From an uncultured Myxococcales bacterium (GTDB lineage: Bacteria > Myxococcota_A > UBA9042), in the NCBI GenBank assembly GCA_903929795.1, contig CAIYWC010000091.1, positions 62,001 through 126,000 of the forward strand: 64,000 nt of DNA. The letters run 5' to 3'. Position numbers and translations under genes: made by a program. The stretch's first letter is position 1, and every line of letters starts with the position of its first letter. Below the pieces are notes generated by a model that was not told the origin of the DNA, made no database searches, and saw only the letters and a list, made by a program, of their open reading frames with translations. Shown one piece after another: positions 46,867 through 54,238 of the stretch.

Positions 46867-48223
46867 GCTTGGCGGCGCGCGACAACCGCTGGCGTTCATT
46901 GCCTTTTTGCACCGCCAGAAGCTGCGGCGATTCGGCCTGCGCATGAGCCAAATACGCCTCCGCTTCCAGCTGCGGCGCGATGCGACCGGCCGCCACTTGC
47001 GCTTCCAGCCAGCGCTGCAGCTCGCCCAGCCACGGTCCGGGCGCCAGTCCGGTCGCCTGCATGACCACATGGCCCAGCCCTTTGGGCAACGGCGGCACCT
47101 TGGCGTCCTCGGCCGCAACCTCGCGAATCCGCTTGAGCAATTCGTCCGCCAAGCTGCGGACTTCGGCGATGCGCCACTGCCGCTTGGTCGTGAAATCGCT
47201 GCTGGAAAACGCCAGCACGTCCTCCAGATGCGCGCCCATGTCGCGAATCAGCCGGCGGACCGCAGAATCCGTCCACTCCGCGGCATAGACGTTGGCCCGT
47301 GCGTGGTTGGCGATCACGTACACGATGCTATCGCGCAGTTCCGGCGCCAAATGAAAACGCCCGGCCACGCCTTCCATCAAGCTCGCGCCCAGCTCCTCGT
47401 GGCGGAAAAAGTGCACCTTGCCCTGCTTGTTGACCGATCGCGTCCAGACCTTGCCGGCGTCGTGCATCAGCGCCGCCCAGCGCACGGCCAGCGATTGCGG
47501 ACACTTTTCAATCACTTGCAGCGTATGGTCCCAGATGTCCTTGTGGTGAACCGGGCACGACTTGTGGAAGTCGACCATCAGGCAGACCTCCGGCACCATG
47601 CGCTGCAACACTTCGCAATCATATAGAAATTGCAAACCGGACCCGGCGTGTTCGCCCAGCAGCACCGCGCCAAACCGCTCCGCCCATGCCGCGCGCGGAA
47701 CCGACAGCACGTTGCCCGCGTCCCGCCGTGCCAGCCGCAGCAGCTCCTTGTCCGGTGTCAGCCCCGAGCGCGCGGCCAGGACCGCGAGATCCAGCACGCG
47801 TTCAGGGCCTTGCGCCATCCACGCACGCGGATCACCCGGCACGCGCAGGCGGAGATCGCGCGCATCCGCCACTTGATTCCACGGGTCGACCGTCTGGCCC
47901 CGCGCGTCGAGCGCGAGCGCCCACGCGCGGATCGGCTCGGCCGACAGCAGGACCCCAAGCGCGTGCTCGCCCTCGCCCTCAAGCGATTCGAGCGCAATCG
48001 GCGCGTCACCCGCCGCATCACCAATCGCGGCGATCGGCCCCAATACCGCGATCCGCCACGGCGCGAAACGCGGGAGCGCGCGATCGCCCAGGACCGCGCA
48101 CGCTGCCTCCCCGACGAGCCACGCCTGGCCGCCATGCGCCGTCAGCGCGTGCAGAACTTGCTGCAACCGCTCAATTTGATGTAAATCCTGAGGTTCGATG
48201 GCTGCTTCCTTCGGCACATTCAC
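46856..48223 (-). CDS. HD-domain protein with degenerate nucleotidyltransferase head
   Basis: I take the GTG at 48223 (AGAAGCCAG upstream; GTG 48217 is possible). The about 455-aa protein aligns in outline with CCA-adding/PcnB proteins, but the head domain lacks the GGxxRDxLLG and DxD residues: the equivalent text is LVGEAACAVLGDRALPRF. The HD part keeps CPVHHKDIWDHTLQVIEKC and WAALMHDAGKV followed by FFRHEELGASL, and a C-terminal helical region is present. It may act as a phosphohydrolase rather than a tRNA nucleotidyltransferase. Its final codons lie in repeat copy 3. Confidence 0.8.
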   Translation of the reverse strand: MNVPKEAAIEPQDLHQIERLQQVLHALTAHGGQAWLVGEAACAVLGDRALPRFAPWRIAVLGPIAAIGDAAGDAPIALESLEGEGEHALGVLLSAEPIRAWALALDARGQTVDPWNQVADARDLRLRVPGDPRAWMAQGPERVLDLAVLAARSGLTPDKELLRLARRDAGNVLSVPRAAWAERFGAVLLGEHAGSGLQFLYDCEVLQRMVPEVCLMVDFHKSCPVHHKDIWDHTLQVIEKCPQSLAVRWAALMHDAGKVWTRSVNKQGKVHFFRHEELGASLMEGVAGRFHLAPELRDSIVYVIANHARANVYAAEWTDSAVRRLIRDMGAHLEDVLAFSSSDFTTKRQWRIAEVRSLADELLKRIREVAAEDAKVPPLPKGLGHVVMQATGLAPGPWLGELQRWLEAQVAAGRIAPQLEAEAYLAHAQAESPQLLAVQKGNERQRLSRAAKHTH

Positions 48224-48869
48224 CTGGCTTCTGTGCGGCCAACGGCGCCGACGCTGGGGGTGTAGCGAGCGCACGGCCGACGGTCAAGCGCCTTCGCGAA
48301 GTCGATGGACTCCTTGACAATGGCGGACGCGAATGGTAGTAGTTGAACGGGGATCCACGATTCGCGCGCAATGCCCCCCTTGCGAGCGAACAAGTTGGGG
48401 ACCGTGGTTGCAATCCGCGCTTTGGTGCGGCGAGCTTCGGCCCGGTGGGGCTTGTGATGCTTTAAGGCTTGCAACGCGGTGCTGACTTTGTGAAACTCCC
48501 CTTGGGGATCCGAGCCGGATTCTTCGCCTGGGGCCAAAAGGTCTGCGGCGGAAGTCGGCAGGTCTCCGGTCGAGGAGGCTTGGCGCTTCCCGACGCGAGG
48601 GGTTCATCGCCCCAGGGCAGGGATTCGCAACGATCCCGGCCGAATTTCTGAGCGAAACCGACACGCGTCGGCTGCTTGGATAGTGTTTTCGCCGACTTGC
48701 GGCGGGGATGGCCAGAATCGCCGACAGGAGTCGACGGTTTCGGCAAACAGCGCTGCGTGTTTCCGTCGGTAACCCTACTGGCGGCCAGGCACAGCGCGGT
48801 ATCAATCGGGCACCGGCGCTTTGCACGCGCAACTGACGAATGCGCACAGGCGTAATGAGAGGGGAGACG
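48224..48869. other. Gene-free region upstream of the His-Gly-Ser peptide gene
   Basis: About 650 nt with no acceptable gene. ORFs here (for example 48469..48651, and the minus-strand 48284..49261) lack ribosome sites and neighbour-like codon use, and the long minus frame is the antisense of the HGS repeats. One small hairpin (TCCCC/GGGGA) is visible near 48500. The region should contain the peptide promoter, but no clear -35/-10 or sigma-54 site was found. Confidence 0.5.
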
Positions 48870-49181
48870 ATGAAGAAGACGCTTCCGAAGTTGAAGAAGA
48901 ATGCTGCGGATTTCCTGTCCTCGGAAGAGGGCGCGATCAGCGAGAAGCAGGAGGAGCGCGTCTCGACCTTCCTGACCCTCTCGGGCGGCGACAGCAGCCT
49001 GCTTCCGGGCGACGTGAACCTGTCGGCGGAGCACTGTTCGCACGGTTCGCACGGCTCGCACGGCTCGCACGGCAGCCACGGCTCGCATGGCAGCCACGGC
49101 TCGCACGGCTCGCACGGCAGCCACGGTTCGCACGGCTCGCACGGTTCGCACGGCTCGCACGGCTCGCACGGCTCCTGGTAA
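48870..49181 (+). CDS. His-Gly-Ser repeat peptide (RiPP-like precursor candidate)
   Basis: From ATG 48870 (GGGGAG site 4 nt upstream) the product is 103 aa. Residues 1-55 form a charged leader with helix-prone MKKTLPKLKK, the motif FLSSEEG, and LTLSGGDSS, ending before CS. Residues 58-102 are exactly 15 copies of H-G-S, and the last residue is Trp. Ser codons alternate TCG, AGC and TCC, which shows selection for the peptide. It has no signal peptide. H-x-S repeats are the hallmark of HxsA (TIGR03979), but no hxsB/C/D genes are seen here. Alternatives: histidine-rich metal-binding peptide. It converges on a small sigma-factor gene. Confidence 0.85.
   Translation: MKKTLPKLKKNAADFLSSEEGAISEKQEERVSTFLTLSGGDSSLLPGDVNLSAEHCSHGSHGSHGSHGSHGSHGSHGSHGSHGSHGSHGSHGSHGSHGSHGSW
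49041..49175 (+). repeat. Tandem 9-nt codon repeat encoding (His-Gly-Ser)15
   Basis: Fifteen consecutive copies of CAY-GGY-(TCN/AGC) follow the CACTGTTCG codons. Three serine codons (TCG, AGC, TCC) and two glycine codons (GGC, GGT) are mixed, so the array is old or selected at protein level, not a recent slippage product. Confidence 0.95.
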
Positions 49182-49381
49182 GGTGCCGCCGGGCGCGTTG
49201 GGCCGCTCTGCTGCCCCATCGCGTTGTCGGGAAGCTGCCTGACTTGGACGTGCAACGTCAATTGCTCGTGCGATTGCGCCCGCGCGTTTGAGTTGCGTAG
49301 CGGGTAGGCTACACCTTGGCACGGGTGCCCGTCTGGCGCTCTGTGGTGCGATCCGTCCAGTTCCGCTCGATGCCGGTCCGT

Positions 49382-49960
49382 TCAGGACTGCCGAGCCCGT
49401 CTTCTCCCTTCCAAGTCAGTCGGCGCCCGCGGTTCTTGACCCTCGCGACACGGCACAATCCCCACAGCAGCGCGCAGGCGTTGCAGCAGGCGCTGGTGCG
49501 CGCGGTGCAGTTGATCCTCGGACCAGCGCGCGTTCTGCGCCACTTCCCGCAGCGCCCGGTCCTGCCCGTACACCGCCTGCAGCACGAGGCGCTCGCAGCT
49601 CGGCAGTTCGTCGGCGACGCGTTCCACCGTGCGCCAGGCATCGAGCTGCTCGGAAATCGTTGGCCCGGCCTGCAGTTGCGACACTTCGCGCACGGACGCG
49701 CACGCCCGCAGGTAGCGCGCTTCTGCCCGCACGGCATCCAGGGCGCGGCCGCGCATGCGCGCATAGGCAAAAGTCGTCAGTCGCGTGCCGCGCCGGGCAT
49801 CAAAACGCCGCTGACTCTCCAGCAGCCCCAGCGTCGCCTCGCTGGCCAGGTCCAGGCGCTGCGCCGCCGCGCGGTTTTGCCGCACGCCGACCGCCACGGC
49901 CATGCGGACCCCGCCCGCGTCGCAGCAGCCAAAAGATGAACCGGAAATGCGCAGTTTCAT
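49382..49960 (-). CDS. Short sigma-70 family factor (regions 2 and 4 only)
   Basis: The ATG at 49960 has a strong GGAGG 6 nt upstream and gives 192 aa. Region 2 is recognisable in LASEATLGLLESQRRFDARRGTRLTTFAYARMRGRALDAVR (compare the FDPxRGxxFxTYAxxRIRGAxLD of SigB/FliA types), and region 4 in VERVADELPSCERLVLQAVYGQDRALREVAQNARWSEDQLHRAHQRLLQRLR. Region 3 appears missing or very short. No anti-sigma gene adjoins. It faces the HGS-repeat peptide gene and diverges from the L,D-transpeptidase gene; what it controls is unknown. Confidence 0.82.
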   Translation of the reverse strand: MKLRISGSSFGCCDAGGVRMAVAVGVRQNRAAAQRLDLASEATLGLLESQRRFDARRGTRLTTFAYARMRGRALDAVRAEARYLRACASVREVSQLQAGPTISEQLDAWRTVERVADELPSCERLVLQAVYGQDRALREVAQNARWSEDQLHRAHQRLLQRLRAAVGIVPCREGQEPRAPTDLEGRRRARQS

Positions 49961-50207
49961 GTCAAACCTCCACCAGCCCAAGGCACCGCATTGTGCGGTG
50001 GTCCAGGCAGAAGCAAAGACCGCACCAGCGGCGCTACTTGTCGACACTCATACATGTTTTCAGCAACTTATCGTGCAATTTGCGATCTGTTGCGCCAAAC
50101 CGACGTGGTGCCTGCAGGCCCCAGCGCGATCAAGTGCCAGAAACGTTGACGCGCGTCGCGAGAAGATTATTGTCGCCTCTGTGCGTCCTGCGCACCCAAG
50201 GAAAGCC

Positions 50208-52160
50208 ATGCGTCACGTGTTTCGCCCCGCGCTCCTCCTGCTGATTGCCGGCGCCACTGCCTGCGGTGCGCGCGAGGAGGCGCCCAAGCGCAAGGGCGCG
50301 GATGCGGTCGAGTCTACGGCGGCTCCTGCGGCGGCGGAGGTCAAGCCCGCCGCGGCGCTGTCGCTGGCGCAGATCGCCGCGCAGGTGGCGGCTGAGGCCA
50401 AAAAGCTCCACGACGAGGAGCCGGCTCTGCTGGCGAAGCTGCAAAAGTCCGCGGGTCCAGACGCCAAGGTGCTGAAATCGCTGTATGGCGACCCGGCGCC
50501 GCGGTTCTACGATCGCGCCGGCCAGCTCGGTGCGGACGGTCAGGCGCTGCTGGAGCTGCTCGGGCAGCTGGAACGGCATGGCCTGGACAAGGCCGGCTAC
50601 CGGCTGAGCCAGATCGACGCAGCGACGCAAAAAGTCGTGGAAGCGCTGGCGGCGGAGCACGCGACGCAGCTCGGGCTTGAGAAGTCCCCGCACGCGGCGC
50701 TGACGGCGGCGGCTGCGGCGGGCTGGCTGCACACGGGTCAGGGCAGCGAGGCGGAGTTGGCGCGCGCAGGCGGCGATCAGCTGGGTGCAGACGGGCTGGC
50801 GGCGCTCTCGGGCGCGCTGCCGCAGCTGCTGGCACAAGGGCGGGCGACGCGCGAGGCGATCGAAGCGGCGGACCTGGAGCTGTCGCGGGCGGTGATCCGC
50901 TACGTCGTGGATTTTACGCTGGCCAAGCCGGCGCATCCGCTGCTGTACATGTCGCCGGCGGCGATTCGCAAGCTCGCGGAATCACAGGCGGATAAGATCC
51001 TGGCGACCCTGGGCGCGGCCAAGGGGCACACGGTCGAAGGGCTCAACGGCCTGTGGCCGAGCCACCCGCAGTACCGGCTGCTGCTGGGCGCATACGACAC
51101 CTACAAGAAGCTGGCGGACGCGGGTGGCTGGCAACCGCTGCCCAAGCTGGCGACCAAGAAAGTGCAAAAAGGCGAGACAAATCCCTTTATTGGCGCGATG
51201 CGCGAGCGGCTGCGGGCGGAAGGCTACGACGCCGGCGCGCCGGGCGATCACTACGATGAGACGCTGCTCGAGGCGGTGAAGACGTTCCAGGCGCGCCATC
51301 AGCTGGAGGCGGACGGCGTGGTGGGTAAGCCGACGATCGTGGAGCTGGACGTGCCGGCGGACCAGCGCGTCAAGCAGGTGCAGCTGGCGCTGGAGCGGTA
51401 CCGCGAGTCGGAGGGCCGCGATCCTGGCGAATTCTACATTTGGGTGAACATCGCGTTCCAGCAGCTGTGGATCTACGACGACGGCCAGATGATCGAGACG
51501 CACCGGGTGATCTGCGGCAACAACGACACGGACACGGACCAGCAGACGCAGGTCAAGGGCAAGATCAACCGCACGCGCATGTTCAGTCAGAAGATGACGC
51601 GCGTCATCCTGGCGCCGCGCTGGTATCCGACCCAGCGGGTGATCGAGCTGGAAATCGGCCCCAAGATGGCAAAAGATCCGCTGTTCAAGGAAAAAGAGGG
51701 CTACATCATGGAAGTGCAGCCCGACGGCAAGGAGGTCGTGTACCAAAAAGCCGGCAAGACCAACCTGCTGGGCGACGTGAAATTTCAGGGGCCCAACAAG
51801 TACAACATCTACCTCCACGACACGCCGTTTCGCGAGTTGTTCAAGAAAGTGCGACGCACGTTCAGCCACGGCTGCATCCGCGTGCAAAACCCGGTCGAGC
51901 TGGCGGAGCTGATCCTGGGCCGCGACAAAGGGATGAGCCGCCAAGCGATCAAGGACGCGATCGCCGAGAAGGAAGAGGTCGAGGTCAAGCTGCAGACGCC
52001 GATCCCGGTGCACATCGACTACGCGAGCGTGCTGGTCGACGACGACGGCCACGTGGAGTTTGGCGCCGACGTCTACGGCTACGACGAAGCGTACTTCGCC
52101 GGTGCCCTTCCCGTCGAAGAAGCAAAAGAGTACAAAGCAGCGTCTGCGCGCGGCCTGTAG
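50208..52160 (+). CDS. YcbB-type L,D-transpeptidase, lipoprotein
   Basis: From ATG 50208 (AAGGAAAG site) the product is 650 aa with lipobox ATAC (Cys19). An N-terminal scaffold (about 80-330: PRFYDRAGQLGADGQALLELLGQLERHGL) precedes a peptidoglycan-binding helix bundle (FIGAMRERLRAEGYDAG...ARHQLEADGVVGKPTIVEL) and a YkuD domain with FYIWVNIAFQQLWIYDDGQ and the catalytic HDTPFRELFKKVRRTFSHGCIRV (Cys556). It forms 3-3 crosslinks or attaches proteins in the periplasm. The C-terminus carries a 60-residue extension. A small ORF and kinase gene follow. Confidence 0.93.
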   Translation: MRHVFRPALLLLIAGATACGAREEAPKRKGADAVESTAAPAAAEVKPAAALSLAQIAAQVAAEAKKLHDEEPALLAKLQKSAGPDAKVLKSLYGDPAPRFYDRAGQLGADGQALLELLGQLERHGLDKAGYRLSQIDAATQKVVEALAAEHATQLGLEKSPHAALTAAAAAGWLHTGQGSEAELARAGGDQLGADGLAALSGALPQLLAQGRATREAIEAADLELSRAVIRYVVDFTLAKPAHPLLYMSPAAIRKLAESQADKILATLGAAKGHTVEGLNGLWPSHPQYRLLLGAYDTYKKLADAGGWQPLPKLATKKVQKGETNPFIGAMRERLRAEGYDAGAPGDHYDETLLEAVKTFQARHQLEADGVVGKPTIVELDVPADQRVKQVQLALERYRESEGRDPGEFYIWVNIAFQQLWIYDDGQMIETHRVICGNNDTDTDQQTQVKGKINRTRMFSQKMTRVILAPRWYPTQRVIELEIGPKMAKDPLFKEKEGYIMEVQPDGKEVVYQKAGKTNLLGDVKFQGPNKYNIYLHDTPFRELFKKVRRTFSHGCIRVQNPVELAELILGRDKGMSRQAIKDAIAEKEEVEVKLQTPIPVHIDYASVLVDDDGHVEFGADVYGYDEAYFAGALPVEEAKEYKAASARGL

Positions 52161-52189
52161 GATTCACCCGCGGGCCGCACCAGGCGCGG

Positions 52190-52399
52190 ATGGGCCAACC
52201 GGCTGTCAGGCTTGAAATCGCGATCTCCGTGCTGGCCGATGGCCGCGTGGTGTTTTGCGATTTGCCGCCGGATTTGGCACAAGTACGCGACGTGCTCGCT
52301 GGCGACGTTTCGCCGTGTGGAACCGGATCGACCGCCCGTGCGTCTGAACCCATTGCCGCGGATCCGGCCGGGTCCGACACTGGAGAGTGCCCAGCGTGA
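52190..52399 (+). CDS. Small hypothetical protein, kinase operon
   Basis: The 69-aa product (MGQPAVRLEIAISVLADGRVVFCDLPPDLAQVRDVLAGD...) starts 29 nt after the transpeptidase stop with AGGCGCGG upstream. Its TGA overlaps the kinase ATG by one base (TGATG). The first 40 residues look like a short alpha/beta unit; the tail is Asp/Ala-rich. Two cysteines are present. No family known; the tight link to the kinase start supports a real gene. Confidence 0.55.
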   Translation: MGQPAVRLEIAISVLADGRVVFCDLPPDLAQVRDVLAGDVSPCGTGSTARASEPIAADPAGSDTGECPA

Positions 52400-54132
52400 T
52401 GCGTCTTTGTCCCAAGTGCGGCAAGAAATGCGAAGAGGCGCGCTGCCCGGATGATGGCACCGCCACGCTCGTGCTCGCGGCCAATCCGGACAGCCGGCTG
52501 GCGGAAGGCACGGAGGTCAACGGCCGCTACCGCATCCGCAACATGATCGGCCAGGGCGGCTTTGGCGCCGTCTACCGCGCGACCAACATCGCCACCGATC
52601 AGGACATGGCGATCAAGCTGCTGGCGGTGTCGCTCGACTCCGACGACAGCGACGTGATCCAGCGGTTCTTTGCCGAAGCGCAGGTCACGGCATCACTGAA
52701 ACACCCGAATACGATTCGCGTTTTCGACTTTGGCCAGACCGAGGGCGGCGCGCTGTACATCGCGATGGAGCTGCTGTCCGGCCGGCCGCTGAACGACGTC
52801 CTCAAGCGCCGCGCGGCGGATGGCAAGGTCCTGACCGAGGACGAGACGATCACCATCGGCGTGCAGATCCTGCGCAGCCTGGCGGAGGCCCACCTCGCAA
52901 ACCTGGTGCACCGCGACTTGAAGCCGCACAACGTGTTCCTGCACGAGGTGGAAGGCGACGATCCGGTGGTGAAAGTGCTGGATTTTGGCATCGCCAAGCG
53001 GCTGGGCTCGAACCTGACCGGCACGGGCAAGGCTTTTGGCACGCCGAGCTACATGAGCCCGGAACAGGCGCAGAACCAGCAGCTCGACAACCGCAGCGAT
53101 TTGTATTCGCTGGCCTGCGTGCTGTTTCAGTGCGTGACAGGCAAGCCGCCGTTTGACGGCGACGACCCGCTGGCCGTGCTGCTCGCGCACGTGACCAAGC
53201 CGCCGCCTGACCTGCGGCAATGCGCGGCGACGCCGGTGAGCGAAACGTTCGTGCGCGTGCTGGAAAAAGGTCTCGCCAAGGATCCGAACGACCGGTACGG
53301 CTCGGCGATCGAGTTCCGTCAAGCGCTGGAGAGCTGCCGCGGGCGCAACCGGACCGACGTCGCGCGCGCGGCCTCGTCGGCGGCGATCGCGGAGCTGATG
53401 CACGGTCTGCCTGCCCCGCCGCCGACGGACCACACCATCGCCTACGGCACGCCCGGTGAGGAGCGCACGACCGCGTTTCCCGGCCTGACACCGCGCGGCG
53501 TGACGCCCGCGTCGGGTTCCAAGTCGCGGCCGATTCCGGCGCCGCCGCGCAGCACCGCCGATGCACCCGACGACGCGGAGGAGCCACTGGCGCCACCGCC
53601 GGGCAACAAGAAGATCTTTGGGCTGATCGGTGGCGTGGGCGCTGTCGTTATCGCCGGGATCCTGCTTTTTGGCCGCCACGCGCCGCCGCCTGTCGCCGCC
53701 GAGGTCAAACCGCCGGTCGAGCCGCCCAAGCTGGTCGTCGCCGTGGAGCCGCCCAAGCCGGAGCCCGCGCCCGAGCCCAAGCCAGAGCCCAAGCCCGCCG
53801 AGCCCAAGCCGGTCGAGGCCAAGCCGGAGGCGGTGCAGGTGCAGCTGGACTCCGACCCCGCTGGTGCGACGATCATCGTGGCCGGCGAGACGCTGGGCAA
53901 GGCGCCGATGGCGGTCACCGTGCCGCCAGGGGGCCGCGTCAACGCGCTGCTGCGCCTGACGGGTCACCGCGACCTCGAGCTGGAAGTGACCCAAGCGGAC
54001 GCGCCCGTGAAGACCGCCCGCCTGACGCCAGTGCCGACGACCAAGCCGACCGGCGCAGTTCACAAGCCAAGTGGCGGGAGCGGCACCAAACCCGGCAAGG
54101 ACGGCTCAAGCTCGCTGGACGAGCGCATTTGA
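52399..54132 (+). CDS. Ser/Thr protein kinase with zinc ribbon and C-terminal PEGA domain
   Basis: The 577-aa protein opens with a zinc ribbon (CPKCGKKCEEARCPDD), then a Hanks-type kinase: GQGGFGAVYR glycine loop, Lys73 in MAIKLL, HRDLKPHN, DFG and YMSPEQAQN. After a Ser/Pro linker there is one membrane helix (GLIGGVGAVVIAGILLFG), a Pro/Glu-rich stalk and a PEGA domain (VQLDSDPAGATIIVAGETLGKAPMAVTVPPGG) outside the cytoplasm. It is a likely receptor-type kinase sensing the envelope. Association with an L,D-transpeptidase gene suggests cell-wall signalling (inference). Confidence 0.95.
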   Translation: MRLCPKCGKKCEEARCPDDGTATLVLAANPDSRLAEGTEVNGRYRIRNMIGQGGFGAVYRATNIATDQDMAIKLLAVSLDSDDSDVIQRFFAEAQVTASLKHPNTIRVFDFGQTEGGALYIAMELLSGRPLNDVLKRRAADGKVLTEDETITIGVQILRSLAEAHLANLVHRDLKPHNVFLHEVEGDDPVVKVLDFGIAKRLGSNLTGTGKAFGTPSYMSPEQAQNQQLDNRSDLYSLACVLFQCVTGKPPFDGDDPLAVLLAHVTKPPPDLRQCAATPVSETFVRVLEKGLAKDPNDRYGSAIEFRQALESCRGRNRTDVARAASSAAIAELMHGLPAPPPTDHTIAYGTPGEERTTAFPGLTPRGVTPASGSKSRPIPAPPRSTADAPDDAEEPLAPPPGNKKIFGLIGGVGAVVIAGILLFGRHAPPPVAAEVKPPVEPPKLVVAVEPPKPEPAPEPKPEPKPAEPKPVEAKPEAVQVQLDSDPAGATIIVAGETLGKAPMAVTVPPGGRVNALLRLTGHRDLELEVTQADAPVKTARLTPVPTTKPTGAVHKPSGGSGTKPGKDGSSSLDERI

Positions 54133-54238
54133 GCTTGCGGACCCCGGTCGAACCGCACAGCTATCCGGTCGCGAAACGACCGGGAGCGCTGTCCGGCTGA
54201 ATCCGACGCGGACGCGGGCCGCAACGTGGATTGACCAG

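Noticed and set aside
48469-48651. 60-aa ORF upstream of the HGS peptide
   Set aside because: No ribosome site; translation looks like repetitive non-coding DNA.
49041-49175. Tandem 9-nt repeat as CRISPR or minisatellite
   Set aside because: Units are contiguous without spacers and keep an exact reading frame with synonymous changes.
48870-49181. Naming the HGS-repeat peptide hxsA
   Set aside because: HxsA is defined with hxsB/C/D partners and a different N-terminal region; none is visible here, so only the resemblance of the repeat is reported.
48284-49261. 325-aa minus-strand ORF with PCE repeats
   Set aside because: The CEPCEP repeats are the antisense reading of the His-Gly-Ser codons; the plus-strand ORF has a ribosome site and mixed serine codons.
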